DNA of 64,000 nucleotides from Adenophora triphylla var. japonica. Taxonomy: Eukaryota > Streptophyta > Magnoliopsida > Asterales > Campanulaceae. Positions 45,678-57,471 of this stretch are shown piece after piece. The notes beneath the pieces were generated by a model that searched no databases, had not been told where the DNA came from, and saw only the letters and a program-made list of their open reading frames with translations. The number at the start of each line of letters is the position of its first letter. Position 1 is the first letter of the stretch. The DNA lies in contig JAFEMH010005402.1 in NCBI GenBank assembly GCA_022495995.1, forward strand, positions 62,001 through 126,000, read 5' to 3'. Both the position numbers and the translations under genes were made by a program.

Positions 45678-45818
45678 CACGTGTCTCTTTCTTGTCAACC
45701 TTTAAAAATTTTAACGGGCCGTCATTTGGGAATCGTGCCGAGGCTTGTGAGGAAAATTTGAAAAATCTTTTCCAAACGTCACACCAATCATTTCCATAAC
45801 CCCTCTCTCTTATAAATA
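45678..45818 (+). promoter_or_regulatory. Promoter of element D antisense gene
   Basis: CACGTG (45678-45683) in the context ACACGTGTC and TATAAATA (45811-45818) lie 128 bp apart on the plus strand, about 260 bp inside the LTR. The arrangement parallels C (18075-18192). A leader intron donor CAG/GTAACTT is seen at about 46111. Confidence 0.55.
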
Positions 45819-46241
45819 CCCAACTCCAAACACTCATTCCTCTTTTCACCCTTCTTAAACCTTGCTCGAGCTTTCTCAGACTCCGGCGAACCTCGACACC
45901 AGATTCAAGCTGTTCTTCTTCATTTTTCATCGCCCAACCACCGATTTCTTGCCCAAACTTGCTTCTTAACCTTGACTCCATTCATATTTTCCTTTTTAGA
46001 AGTGATTTGGAGTATTATTTCTCGGCCTCCAAGATTCGATTATTATCTCCGTGTCTGTTCATCTTTCCCGGTGACCCTTCATCTTTTCCGACCAAGATTG
46101 CATTTTTCACCAGGTAACTTTTCCAAAAACCCTTCACATTCTTTAAACCTTCACATTTTGATCTTCCCCTTTTTGTCCAATTATTTTGAATTTTGCATTT
46201 CCTTTTACTCCTTAAAACAATTTTTTCCCAAACTACCCTTC

Positions 46242-47578
46242 ATGGCGAGATACAAGAACTGTGCCAAAGTAGTTAAATACAGTCGCTGTCAGGTTTCAGG
46301 CGGTTTTTATAGACGCCTGCGAACTACTTGGGCGAGATTGCCCAAGGTTGACTTAGTTAGGTTCTTAGTTGAACATGGGTGGATCCTTCACGATTGACTC
46401 CTTGTAATCCAAGGCCCTTTTTCCTTCCCCTTTCGGCCCCTATGTCTCACATCTTTACTTCTAGCAATCAGTTGGCTCGATTTATTAAAGATAAATATAA
46501 ACCTTCTTTAAGCGACTCCTCTGAATCCCAATGTGTCGCTGATCCCTTTTCCAAACGTAGAACACATTATAAATCAATCCTTTCTTCTTCTTCTTCCGGT
46601 GAATCTGCTGACATGGGCGATCAAGCGACATCATCTCCTACTGCGGCTTCCAGCAATCCCCCTTCCACGGGGTTCAAACTCTCGCTCTTCAAGAAGGTAT
46701 TTCTTTTACCAATCCCGCTCATGCTTTGAGGGGTTCTTCTCACGCATCCAACCCGGACTCCTTAATTCCCAATCCCATGGCGGCGCACGTAACTTATCAC
46801 ATAGATAGTTCGGTATATCGAATTTCGACTATCGGGAGATCTTTCCCTTGCCTACTTGAGAGAAATAAGGGAGGGCATAGTAATTTTTCCTTCCCAACTT
46901 AAAGCCGGCCTCGGGATCCCCTTTGATCCTTTTCTTTGCGAATTCTTGTATAAGGCCCAAGCCATGATCACGAGAGAAATTCACCCAAATGCCATAAGAA
47001 TCATAACTACCTTCATCACCATTTGTCGCTCTCTGCGAAAAGAACCCACAATCAACTGCTCTTGCTTTCCTTGTTTACTGGGTACAAACAAACCAACCAA
47101 CTCACCGACGACATATTGGAAACCCGCCTTTCTCTCCAATACCATAGGGGTCCCAAGGTCCTTACTCCACTACCTACCAAAGTTCATGATTGGATGGATG
47201 ACCCTCTTTTTGTTGTTTCTCGCATTGGATGGTCTCATCCCGCTGACCTTCATCCCATCAATACCCAAATTGAATCCAAAGAAGCTTCTACCATTGGCGA
47301 CACGCCCTTTGTGACGACATTCGTTTCTTTGCTTGTCTTACTGAAAACTCTGCGTGATGCCCCGGCCTCTTATTTCTTGGAGAGGTATTCTTCGAAATAG
47401 GGAATTATTAGATCAAGTTGGTCTTGCGGACAACTTACCTAGAGTCCAGCCCCGAGTACCAATAAGCCATGTCTATTTTGACGGATGGGAGCGACGGCAA
47501 CAAGTATGCTCACGAATGCCAAGATTGCAAGGGTTCGCGTCATTGTACCGCCATGAATACTGCTCTTTGTATGTTTTC
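46242..47578 (+). pseudogene. Element D antisense gene, exon 1 (PF04195-like, broken)
   Basis: The start ATG (46242-46244) opens MARYKNCAKVV, aligned with MARTFSC in A. A stop follows at about 46397, and later pieces are in changing frames. The PF04195-like segment is at about 46880-47050: KAGLGIPFDPFLCEFL then IRIITTFITICRSL. A Cys/His cluster C-x2-C-x5-C preceded by His (HECQDC...RHC) is encoded at about 47508-47545. The exon ends at a GTATGTT donor (47579); intron 1 is 47579-47674. Confidence 0.65.
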
Positions 47579-47674
47579 TTTTTAACCTTACTTTTTCTTT
47601 ACTCTAACTTACACTTGAATTGCTTTAACTCTTGACTTCCTCTTAACTTTCTTTTATTTGATTTCGGATCATAG

Positions 47675-48505
47675 GGCCAAATCAATGGACGGTCGTCAGC
47701 GCCAACTTAGAGCCCGACAAAAGAAGGAAGCAATTGGCCAATGCTCGCGGCCTTGCTCTTGCTCTCCTCCCCGAAAATCTCGCCTTGCCAATTTCTCGCG
47801 ATGGCAAAGATGCCGAAGAGATTGCTTTGGAAAAAACTCAGAACCCAGCTAGAAAAAGAGCCGGGCCGACCAACCAAGCTGCGCGGGCCAAGCGACTAAA
47901 AAGAGTAAACACGTTACCACAAGCTGTCGCTTCATCTCGGGAAGGTATCCCGCCAAACCCTGTCATTACTTCCAATCCTCCATCTACCGAGGCTAATCTC
48001 CCTCCAACTTCTCTTTTACCAACTACGAAAGCAATATTCCACCCACTATTGTCCTTGCTCCACCGATGTCGCACTGCGTGTTGAAAATGTCGAGATTCTT
48101 GTTTCGATCCTGTTCCACCCACTTCTCCTTTCTTAGAAATTAACATGACGGAACCTCAACAATCCGAAATTCCTCCCTCCCGCGATACGAAATTTGCGAC
48201 CTAACAATCATCTCCGGTTCCCTTGACTCCTCCCGCACCTAGTACCTCTTCTACTCTTCCTTCTCCAAGGCGCTACAAGAAAACTTTTCCAAGCCCCTTG
48301 ATTTTGTTGGGCTCTATGAGCTTAGCAAAGAAATTGCCGAGTCCCCCGCATAAAGGGGTTGATTGAAGAAACTAAAAGCGCGGAAGAATATTTCTGGCTG
48401 GGCAGCTCGGCCTTAATCAGAGCTAGTGATCAAGTGCAAGTTCACAATGTCGCCCAAATGGATTCTGCTCATGCCGCATGCCAAGCGGGCTATTATTTTT
48501 CATTG
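47675..48505 (+). pseudogene. Element D antisense gene, exon 2 (linker, broken)
   Basis: It lies between acceptor ATCATAG (ending 47674) and donor ATTG/GTTAGT (48506). The sequence encodes basic and Pro/Ser-rich linker pieces such as KRAGPTNQAARAKRLKRV. Stops and frame changes occur, for example near 48083 and 48203. Intron 2 is 48506-48602. Confidence 0.55.
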
Positions 48506-48602
48506 GTTAGTTCTTCTTTCCTTCCTTATCTTATTTTATCTTATTCTTATTCTCAATCTTTCTCTTAACTTCCAATTGTTATCTTTTCTCAGCTTGGATC
48601 TT

Positions 48603-49384
48603 CTATCACCGGCATTAGCGAGGCAAACACTCGCCTAGAAAATGAATCGGCCAGATTGAAACGCGACAAGGATACCCTTAAGGGTAGACTTACGAGGCGG
48701 GATTCTTCGATCAAAAATTTGGAAAAGGAGCGAGACAAGTTGAAGACTGATCTAACCACTTCTCACAATCAGCTTGATCAGACCCTAACGGATCTCAATG
48801 CCGCTAATTCCAATCTCGCCGCCGCCACTACCGAACTTAACTCTGCTAAAGAGAATGTCGCCAAGCTGAGGAGTGAAAATGAAACTTTGAAGGAAAATCA
48901 TGCTACTGACACTCAATCCTTTCAAGATGAGATTGCTCGGCTTAAAGAGGAACTGACTGGGAAGGCCGCGGAAATCACTGCTTTGAATGCTGATGTGGCT
49001 CAACTAACAGATGAAATTGCTGATATCGGGAATCAAACTTCCCTTCAAGTTATGCGAGCCGCAGCAGCTGATATCAACGACATTCCTGCTATCACTATTG
49101 AAAAACTTGCTCATTGGGGCTCAGAGCCAATTTTTAGCGAGGTATGTCGCCGCGGTCATTCCTTGGTTCCCTTTACTCCTGAAGAACTTAAGGATCTTGC
49201 GGACGAAGATGCATTACTGGGTAAATCGCCGTGGAGACCTCCTCCCGTTCAAGTTCCCAATGCTGTCGCTTTGTGGGACAACCTTCTCGAGCATAAACAT
49301 AAACAACTAGATGATGCCAAAGCTCGCGCCTTAGCGACTTCCAGCTCTAGTCAAGTCATTCCACCAACGGAGCCCAATGTCTGA
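48603..49384 (+). CDS. Element D antisense gene, exon 3 (coiled coil plus C-terminal block)
   Basis: This exon is completely open from the acceptor TTCTCAG (ending 48602) to TGA at 49382-49384. It has a long heptad-like coiled coil (about 48650-49020; LRSENETLKENH, FQDEIARLKEEL) and then the shared C-terminal block IEKLAHWGSEPIF, CRRGHSLVPFTPEEL, an acidic tract and SPWRPP. That block aligns with A and C. The exon's openness contrasts with the decay of exons 1 and 2. Confidence 0.72.
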
Positions 49385-49939
49385 TCTGTTTCTTTCTTAA
49401 CTTTTATTCTGAACAGCTTTTGTGACTTGCCTTGATGGCTGAACAATTTATTTTCTTTTCTTTTTGGGGCCTGCGTGCCTTTTGAACATTGTACATTTGA
49501 CGCCTTTGTGCTTGCTCCTTTACTTTTTTGCTTTACTTATTTCTTCACTCATTGTTTTGATAGTTCATCAAAATCTCTTTTGCATGACAGGTACCATATA
49601 CATATACTCCCATCGAAAAAGTGAAGTCGTCTTTAGGCGACTTTACTTATAGCATACTGTGCGACTCATATTGTCGCTAACTTTAACCTTTTCTTGGTCT
49701 TCTTTTGCTTCATACTTAGAATAATTTCCTTCTTTTTGCCTCATCTTTTCTTTGTCCTTCCAGCGAGAAAGTGATATCTTTCATAGCGACTTATGCTCAT
49801 GCCCTTAATGCGAAATAAACCTTTTCCTTATTCATAGTTCAGAGACTTTCATTTTTATAGTCCATAGACTCTTACATTTTCCACCATCTATAGCTTGACT
49901 TATATCATAGTTTACAACTTACATTGACTCACATCGATT
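49385..49939. other. Element D downstream of the antisense gene
   Basis: Probable 3' untranslated region of the plus-strand gene. No coding potential is recognised. Confidence 0.4.
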
Positions 49940-50350
49940 ATAGTCCGACGACTTTCATTGACTCGCATCGTTTATAGTCCGACGACTTTCAACATTTATA
50001 GTCCGTCGACTTTCTACATTTATAGTCCGTCGACTTTCTACATTTATAGTCCGTCGACTTTCTACATTTATAGTCCGTCGACTTTCACCGCTTATAGTCC
50101 GGCGACTTTCTACATTTATAGTCCGTCGACTTTCACCGCTTATAGTCCGGCGACTTTCTACATTTATAGTCCGTCGACTTTCACCGCTTATAGTCCGGCG
50201 ACTTTCTACATTTATAGTCCGTCGACTTTCTACATTTATAGTCCGTCGACTTTCACCGCTTATAGTCCGGCGACTTTCTACATTTATAGTCCGTCGACTT
50301 TCACCGCTTATAGTCCGGCGACTTTCACCGCTTATAGTCCGGCGACTTTT
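49940..50350. repeat. Element D tandem array (24 bp unit)
   Basis: About 17 copies of two alternating variants: 'tacatttatagtccgtcgac' plus tttc, and 'accgcttatagtccggcgac' plus tttc. Outer copies (49860-49940) are degenerate. An 'agtcgac' motif also recurs in the A array. It lies between integrase and the convergent gene. Confidence 0.92.
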
Positions 50351-50758
50351 ATTGTCTTACATTTGTTTCAATAATTCATCAAATATTGTTTTGATAATTC
50401 ATCAAAAACTCTTTGCTTTCTTACTCTTAGCGAGATATCACCATACACATATACTCCCATCGAAAAAGTGAAGTTGTCTTTAGGCAACTTTACTCTTTAA
50501 GCGATTTTTTATCATGTTATTGGCGACTTAATCATGCATAACTATAGACTTTAATCCATGTAAGACACATATGAGGAATAAAACTTCATACTTTCATTGT
50601 ATTAAAAACATATTCAACACAAGTTCCACATATATATCTTCTATTAAATCATAAAACATATGGCTTTCATTCATGATTGGAAAGTTCATAAATTCATCAA
50701 AAATGACTACGAAAAAGACTTTAATAGGGAATAAAATAGGTAAATTACCCTTATCACT
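50351..50758. other. Element D spacer between array and integrase end
   Basis: Two copies of 'acatatactcccatcgaaaa' flank the array (49601-49620 and 50447-50466), each followed by 'gtgaagt.gtctttagg.aac', so the array sits within a larger duplication. No gene is seen. Confidence 0.5.
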
Positions 50759-52216
50759 TCAATGGTAATATTTCTTTAAGTGATCAACACTCCATGCATT
50801 CGGGACCTCTTTGCCGCCTTCTTCTTTCAAGTGATAAGTCCCTTCTCGAACGATCTTAGCAATCTGGAAGGGACCTTCCCATTTCGGATCTAGCTTGGCA
50901 AATCCCGCTGTCGCGCCTTTAACTTCACGGCTTCTCAACACCCAATCGCCTACACTGAATGACCTCTTCTTTACTCGCTTGTCGTGTTGCGCCTTCATCC
51001 GCTGCTTGTAATTAATCATCCTCATTCTTGCTCTAAGCCTCTTTTCATCACCCAGATCTAGCTCAAAGCACCTTCTGTCGCCATTCACTATCTCGTCATA
51101 ATAAGTTACTCTATGGGTAGGCAAACCCATCTCAGCAGGAGCCATTGCTTCTGAGCCATAAGTTAATGCGAAGGCTGTCTCGCCAGTTGATCCCTTCACT
51201 GTTGTTCTAACGTACCATAAAGCTGTGGATAACTCTTCCAACCAAGCCCCTCCTCTCTTCTCTAAATTTTTACACAAAATCTCCAGCACTTGCTTGTTAG
51301 CTGCCTCTACTTGTCCGTTGCACTGCGGCCTATACACTGCAGACTGCCAATGTTTGATATTCAAATTCTCGCAAAACCCATGAAACTTCTTTCTAAACTG
51401 CGGCCCATGATCAGAAATGATTGCCCGCGGCATTCCATGGCGACATAGGATTTCCTCCGTTACAAATCTGATGATCTGGTCTTCAGTGGTAGAAGTTAAA
51501 GCTCGTGCCTCTGTCCACTTAGTAAAATAATCAACCGCTACCACCACCATCTGTGCTCCTCCTTTGGCCTTAGGGAAAGGTCCTATAAGGTCTATCCCCC
51601 ACATGTCAAAAGGCCAGGCCGCTACAATTGGGGTCTGCTCAGTCGCCGGCTGCCTAGGAATGTTAGCATGTCGTTGGCACTGGTCACATCTCCTCACATA
51701 CTCCTCCGCATCTTTCTTCAATGTCGGCCAATAATACCCATGAAACATGATTTTATTAGCCAAAGTTCTTGCTCCTGGATGGCCTCCACAAACGCCCTCA
51801 TGTACTTCAAACAAAACATTGTCCACCTTTCCTGGCTCTACGCATCTCATTAACGGTCGCGAAAAAGATTTGCGATATAAGATCCCATCCTGTACAGTAA
51901 ACCTTGGCGACATTTTTCTAACAATCTTTGCCTTATCTTCATCTTGAGGCAGCTCTTCCTTCTCCAAATAGTCTTTCATTTCGCATACCCAATCTTTTTC
52001 GCCTACTTCAATATCCATTATCAGCGGCCTGTCGAATGCCGGCTCTTCAATAAATTCCACCATCACCTTCTTGGGCAACTCCTCTATTTTGTCACAAGCG
52101 GCCTTGCTCAACATGTCGGCTCGCTCATTCTTCTCTCTATCAATCTGCACCAGCTCCCAATAATCAAAGCTCTGCAAAGTCTGTCTTACCATTTCACAAT
52201 ACCTTGCCGTAATCAC
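50759..52216 (-). CDS. Element D integrase with tail of archaeal RNase H (intact frame)
   Basis: This 485-codon frame is the longest intact integrase here. It opens within the end of the archaeal RNase H (EKNERADMLSKAA, about 52150-52090). It carries the zinc domain (EVHEGVCGGHPGARTLANK; CDQCQRH), catalytic Asp in GIDLIG, Asp in ISDHG and Glu in GQVEAANK, then the C-terminal SVGDWVLRSR, WEGPF and VDHLKKYYH. All catalytic residues are present. It inserts element cDNA. In vivo it would be made as part of a polyprotein, so the start shown is only where the open frame begins. Confidence 0.85.
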   Translation of the reverse strand: MITARYCEMVRQTLQSFDYWELVQIDREKNERADMLSKAACDKIEELPKKVMVEFIEEPAFDRPLIMDIEVGEKDWVCEMKDYLEKEELPQDEDKAKIVRKMSPRFTVQDGILYRKSFSRPLMRCVEPGKVDNVLFEVHEGVCGGHPGARTLANKIMFHGYYWPTLKKDAEEYVRRCDQCQRHANIPRQPATEQTPIVAAWPFDMWGIDLIGPFPKAKGGAQMVVVAVDYFTKWTEARALTSTTEDQIIRFVTEEILCRHGMPRAIISDHGPQFRKKFHGFCENLNIKHWQSAVYRPQCNGQVEAANKQVLEILCKNLEKRGGAWLEELSTALWYVRTTVKGSTGETAFALTYGSEAMAPAEMGLPTHRVTYYDEIVNGDRRCFELDLGDEKRLRARMRMINYKQRMKAQHDKRVKKRSFSVGDWVLRSREVKGATAGFAKLDPKWEGPFQIAKIVREGTYHLKEEGGKEVPNAWSVDHLKKYYH

Positions 52217-53653
52217 GCTACTACCCCGTATCTACCCTTTACTTGGTTGACAATTAACTGAGAATCAGAATGAGCAACTATTTGTTTTACTCCAATATCT
52301 CGGCATAACTCCAATCCCGCCACCAACGCCTCATATTCTGCCTGGTTGTTTGTCATGTTAAATTTAAACCTCAAGGCCTTCTCATATGTGCAATCCTTTT
52401 GTGCGAGCTTAATGAAATCCCAGCTCCGCCTTTGTCCTTAGCTGAGGACCCATCAACAAACAATTCCCAACATCCCGCGGGTCTTTCTTTCTCTTCTTCC
52501 ACCTCAGGGTCCTGCGACTTGGCCTTCCTCTTCCTGGCCTCCTGAGTCTCAATCTCCTCTCTTTCATACGTGAATGAAGTTTCGAGAATAAAGTCTGCTA
52601 AAGCTCGAGCCTTAATCGTCTTTCTCGCCTCATATTGAATATCAAACTCGTCAATTCAATCGACCATTTAAGGAGCCTTCCAAATGAATCAGCCGTTGTA
52701 AAATCTTCCTTAAGGGTGCATTGGTCAACACAAGAATGTGGATGGGATAGGAAATAGGCCCTCAACTTTCTTGTCGCAATTACCAAAGCATAAGCCAACT
52801 TTTCTGCATTAAAATATCTCGCTTCTACTTCACTCAATGCCTTTGAAACATAATACACTGGCTTTTGCATGCCGCCCTCCTCCTTTAACAATACCGTCAG
52901 AATCAAGCTAAATCCGAGGCCGCCAAATAGACATATAAATGGTCTCCTTCCTCCGGGCTACATAAGATGGGCGGCTTTCCCAAATACTCCTTTACTCTTC
53001 AAAAGCTTCTTCACACTTGTCATCCCAGTGCAAACTTCCGATCTCCTTTCAAGACTTTGAAGAACGGCAAACATTTCTCCGCCGATCGCGACACAAATCG
53101 TCCTGCAGCTATCACCCTACCATTTAACCTCTGAATCTCTTGAATGGTCTTAGGCGACTTCATATCAATTAACGCCCGGATCTTCTCAGATTTGCCTCTA
53201 TCCCGCGGCGATTTACCAAAACCCCAAAACTTTCCCGCCGTTACTCTAAAGGTGCACTTACTTGGATTAAGCTTCATGGAATTCTTTCTCAAGTTCTCAA
53301 AAGTTTCGCCAGATCCGCCAAATGATCCTCCCCTTGGTTTTGATCACCATATCGTCAATATAAGCTTCGACATTCCTCCCAATTTGCGATTTAAATATCT
53401 TGTTGACCATCCTTTGGTATGTCGCCCCGCGTTCTTCAAACCAAAAGGCATCATTCTATAGCAAAAATTTCCAAGGAGTCCCGAAAGCTGTTTTGGCTTT
53501 ATCTTCTTCCAAAGCATCTTGATCTGGTGATACCACCGAGTAAGCATCAATAAAGCTAAACACCTTGTGTCCAAAGAATAGAATCCACCAATCTATCAAT
53601 TTTAGGCAAAGGATAACAATCCTTGGGACATGCCGTATTCAAATCTGTGAAGT
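52217..53653 (-). pseudogene. pol: Element D reverse transcriptase and RNase H fragments
   Basis: Frames change many times. RT pieces include the active site, here Y-I-D-D (53351-53362), with MPFGLKNAG upstream (about 53440). RNase H pieces include KPVYYVSKALSEVEARYFNAEKL (52880-52800). Archaeal RNase H fragments lie at 52230-52480. Many single-base indels occur; they may be real decay or consensus errors in homopolymers. Confidence 0.75.
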
Positions 53654-54370
53654 CTATGCACATCCTCCACTTCTTTTCGCCTTCAGCACCATCACTGGGC
53701 AAGCTAGCCAGACTGGATAAGTGATCTCTTCAATGATTCCCGCCTTTAATAACTTCTCCACTTCTCCAATCACCGCTTTCTCTTTTTCTGCCGACAGATA
53801 TCTCACCTTCTGCTTAAAAGGCTCCACATTTGGGTCAGCATTTAGACAGTGTAAGGCGACCTTTTCATCAACTCCGCACATATCCTCCGGTCTCCATGCA
53901 AATACATCAATGTTATCTCGCAAAAAATCAATTAGCATATTCCGCTCATCCTTTTTCAGCTGTTGCCCAATTTTGACTTTCTGCTCAGGGTATTCATCAT
54001 TCACAATTACTTCCTCCAACTCTTCTGCCGCCTGAATATCAGGCTCATCCCGCATTTGCAATGTGTCTACTTCAATTTCAGTCGCCTTCTTTCGATCGAC
54101 ATTTTTCTTCATCCCGCTACCGCTACTCTCCACTTTTTCTTTCCCGTCATGCGACATACTCCCCGGGGTGTCCATCATGATTTCTTCATCACATTCCTCA
54201 CTCTCCGAATCCACTATCTCTTCAATATGGGGCTCTTTCATCTTGACAAATTCGGTGGATCTAGACCAAGCCATCTCCGCTTGCATCACCATCAAAGCCA
54301 TCAAATTCTTTTCTGACTTTTCCTGCATCATTTCTATCTCCACATCTCGCTCATCACTTCTTTCCTTCAT
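53654..54370 (-). pseudogene. pol: Element D protease-RT linker and start of RT
   Basis: The 238-codon frame includes an acidic linker, the EYPEQKVKIGQQL block also found in A and C, DVFAWRPEDM, and the start of RT (LLKAGIIEEITYPVWLA). It ends in a frameshift before the RT palm. Confidence 0.72.
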
Positions 54371-54419
54371 AACTTCATCCTCGCTCTTTCCTCAATAATT
54401 ATGATTGCCGACTTATTCT

Positions 54420-54960
54420 TCATACTTTCTGTCTCCTCCCAACTCTCACATCCCCTAAGTCGGTGATCATATTTATTCTCGCATCCCGCACAGCCAAAGC
54501 AAGAGAAAGTGAACTTGTGCTTGCTCCGTCAGCCGTTTGCATTTCAATCTTCTTTTGAATAACTTCCTTCACCTCACTTTTCAAACATGCTATCCCCCTT
54601 GCCGTAGGAAACTTGACTCGCTGATGCGGGATAGATACCACCATTTCAAAGCTTTGCATAAAGGGAATGCCCACAATAGCATTATAAGGCGACACCAAAT
54701 CAATAACCATAAACTCAACAGTACGAGTTCTCACCTTCTCATCCTCTCCTATCTCTACCGCCAAAGAAATCGTTCCTTTAACCCGCACAGTGTGGTTAGT
54801 AAAACCTTCCAAGAATCCTTTATACGGCACCAAATTGGCCTCTGTATATCGCATCTTTTTAAAAGCATCATAATAGAGAATATTTCAGCTTGCTCCAGAA
54901 TCTACCAAAACCCGATGCAAAATACTGTTCCCCGGGGCGATTGAGATTACAATCGGTTGG
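54420..54960 (-). pseudogene. pol: Element D protease
   Basis: The active site Val-Asp-Ser-Gly-Ala-Ser is encoded at about 54885-54905 and is immediately followed by an in-frame TGA. The rest of the protease continues in the same frame (GFLEGFTNHTV, VIDLVSPYNAIVGIPF, SIPHQRVKFPT), so one stop lies at the active site. Confidence 0.75.
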
Positions 54961-57450
54961 CATCCATGACTTGGCGTTAAAGCCAATTCTCGCCTTGAAA
55001 AACTAATCATCCTTTCTTCACTGGGTGGATAGGCGGGAATGTGACAAGTGTGAGATAGCGACATAATCTGATTACTTAGGCAAGTAATGCTTGTGGGCTC
55101 GTGAATCACCAAAATTTCATTCCTATTACCATTTCCTCCTTGAGCCGCACCATTTGGCTCTTGCCATACATATTCTTGCAGCTCACCCCTATCAATCTGC
55201 TTCTGAATTACTCTTTTCAAATTATAACAATTGTCAGTCTCATGACCCCGGTCCCGATGATAATTACAAAATTGATTCATGTTAATCCTCCCAAGATCAT
55301 TCATTTCAAAAGGTGTCATGCAAATCAACAAATTCTCGTAATTTCACTTGGTGTAGCAATAACCTTGTAAACCTTATAACCCTCCTAACTCCACGACCTC
55401 CATTCGGGCCTCCATTACGACCTCCATTGCGACCTCCCCTCTCGCCGCCGCTGATTCCCTCGACCTCCTTGCTGAGCGGCATTTCCTTCCTTCACATACT
55501 CAATCCGATCCTTAACACTTTTCTTTCCAGTGTTAGAAGCTCCTTCATCAACATCCTCGCCCCCACAATACGCTTTGACCCTCTCATGCAACTCACTCAA
55601 AGTCGCAGGTAATCTCATTCTTAATTCCCTCCTGAATGATTCAGATCATAGACCCGACATATACATCATTATGACGTATTTGGGATCAAGCTCAGCAATT
55701 TGATTGGCGATTAATAAAAATATGTTGGTGTAAGTAACAAGACCTTCTCCCGTCTTTTGCTTAATGCCAATCCGCTCTCTGCAGACTACCGCCGAGCTCC
55801 CATTGACCCAAATCTCGCCAAAAATTTTCTCTTAAAGTCTTGGTACCCCAATATAGAGTTAGCAGTGTTGCCGTACAAACCAATCCAAAGCCTCGAAGCT
55901 CCAAGGTACTAGCAAAAGTCTTGCATAACAAAGCATCGTCCTTGGTCGAATCGCCATTGTCACCTCAAATCCCGCTACGTGAGTTCTCGCGGTGGTGACT
56001 CCTGCATATTTAGATAGAGCGGGCAAACGAAAACTGAGCCGTCTCGGCCTCTTGAATATATCTAGCAAATGGAGCTACAAAGGAGTCCTTCTCATTATCA
56101 ACTACACCACCCCTTTCCAGCTTCTGCCAATCTCGCTTGCCATCTCGGCCATTCGTTTCTTGAAACGTCCTCTTCTCCGAAACGACTAACCCCCACACCC
56201 TTTCCTTTTTCTATCACCTTGGGCTTCTCCATATCTTTGAAACTTCTCAACTCTTTCTCGCCATCCTCCGCCTCATTCGACGCAAGACGCTTTCTTCTTC
56301 TTCACAATAGAGACGACACTTGGGAAGTGTGCCAATGATAAACTTTAATCTTTCTTCCATTTTCCATGTATTCCCCTCGCTTTCTCTTTTCGAGCCTTCT
56401 ATTCTCGCTTCGGCTTCTTTTGGCTTTTCGGGCTCTATTTCCTTTTCTCGCTCATCATTCACTATAATTACCTCCTTATTTGCTCCCTTGTCTCCTTCTA
56501 CTGTCGCCGTTAGAAACCCTGCGGATTGGAGTAGGCTTCTTCTTCATCGCCCTCGGCGGCCTTGTTGTTCTCAATCAATTGCAAGATCAAAGTATTATGG
56601 ATCCTCAAACTTTCTTCCTCATTCTCAACCTCCTCCTCTTGTGGTGGCGGCATCACATTTCTCTCTCTCGTCGCGTATCTCGCTCCATCTCTTCCGGATT
56701 ACTCGCTGCGAAGAAGAAGTATCTCTCGCTTCACCCATACCTATACTCCCAAATCCGTAAATTGGAGTGATAATGCTCCTTCCCGCTACGCCTTTTGGCC
56801 CACTACCATATTCTTCTCTCGGTGTTGACATTCTTTCCTCTTACGTAATCAATCGACGAACTTCAACTATGAAAATCTGCAAATCTTATGAAGATTTGAA
56901 GATCTTACCCACAAACCAAGAAAACAAAACAACAACCCAAAGAATCAAACTTTTCAACACGAACCAAAAAATCTTCAACAATTGCTTCAACTACACACAC
57001 CCACCAAAAACACGAAAATCCCAACTACTCCAAATCAAATGAACAAAATCCACCACCAGCAACAAAAACTTTCACAACTCACAAACAAACCCAGATTTGA
57101 ACAAAAATTAACATACAACTTCAAATCCACCACAACTTCACGCAAACACTTTTGCAATCAGGAATTCATACCAACCCAATCAAATGATATTAAGCACTCC
57201 AACTATTTCAACCCCCAAATATCACAAAAATCCAACCGATTCCAACAATAATTACAAAATACTACTAATCACCTCCAACAACAATAAGAACAACAAGTTC
57301 AACTTATAAATTGCAAACACACCTAACTCAATCGGAAATTCAAAATACCCAATGAATCGTCCTCAACACGAATCCACCCTCTAGATTCTTCGAACGAACT
57401 CCCCGTTACCAATCTTCCGCCGATAAAACTCTAATCCTTGAAGAGAATCG
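54961..57450 (-). pseudogene. gag: Element D gag, heavily broken
   Basis: The zinc knuckle CNYHRDRGHETDNC is encoded at about 55225-55270 with the following LKRVIQKQI helix. Part of the Retrotrans_gag domain (SFRLPALSKYAGVTTARTH) is at about 56035-55980. Between these, frames change repeatedly. The stretch 56830-57450, C-rich on the plus strand, is the leader and early gag region and shows no clear frame. Confidence 0.65.
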
Positions 57451-57451
57451 G

Positions 57452-57469
57452 GTCCCGGCAACGAAACCA
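57452..57469 (-). promoter_or_regulatory. Element D primer-binding site, tRNA-Glu-like
   Basis: On the minus strand TGGTTTCGTTGCCGGGAC starts two bases after the LTR. From memory it differs by about one base from the complement of plant tRNA-Glu. Confidence 0.75.
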
Positions 57470-57471
57470 AT

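Noticed and set aside
49958..50374. 138-codon frame of TFYIYSPS-type repeats
   Set aside because: It is the 24-bp array read in one frame; the unit length is divisible by three.
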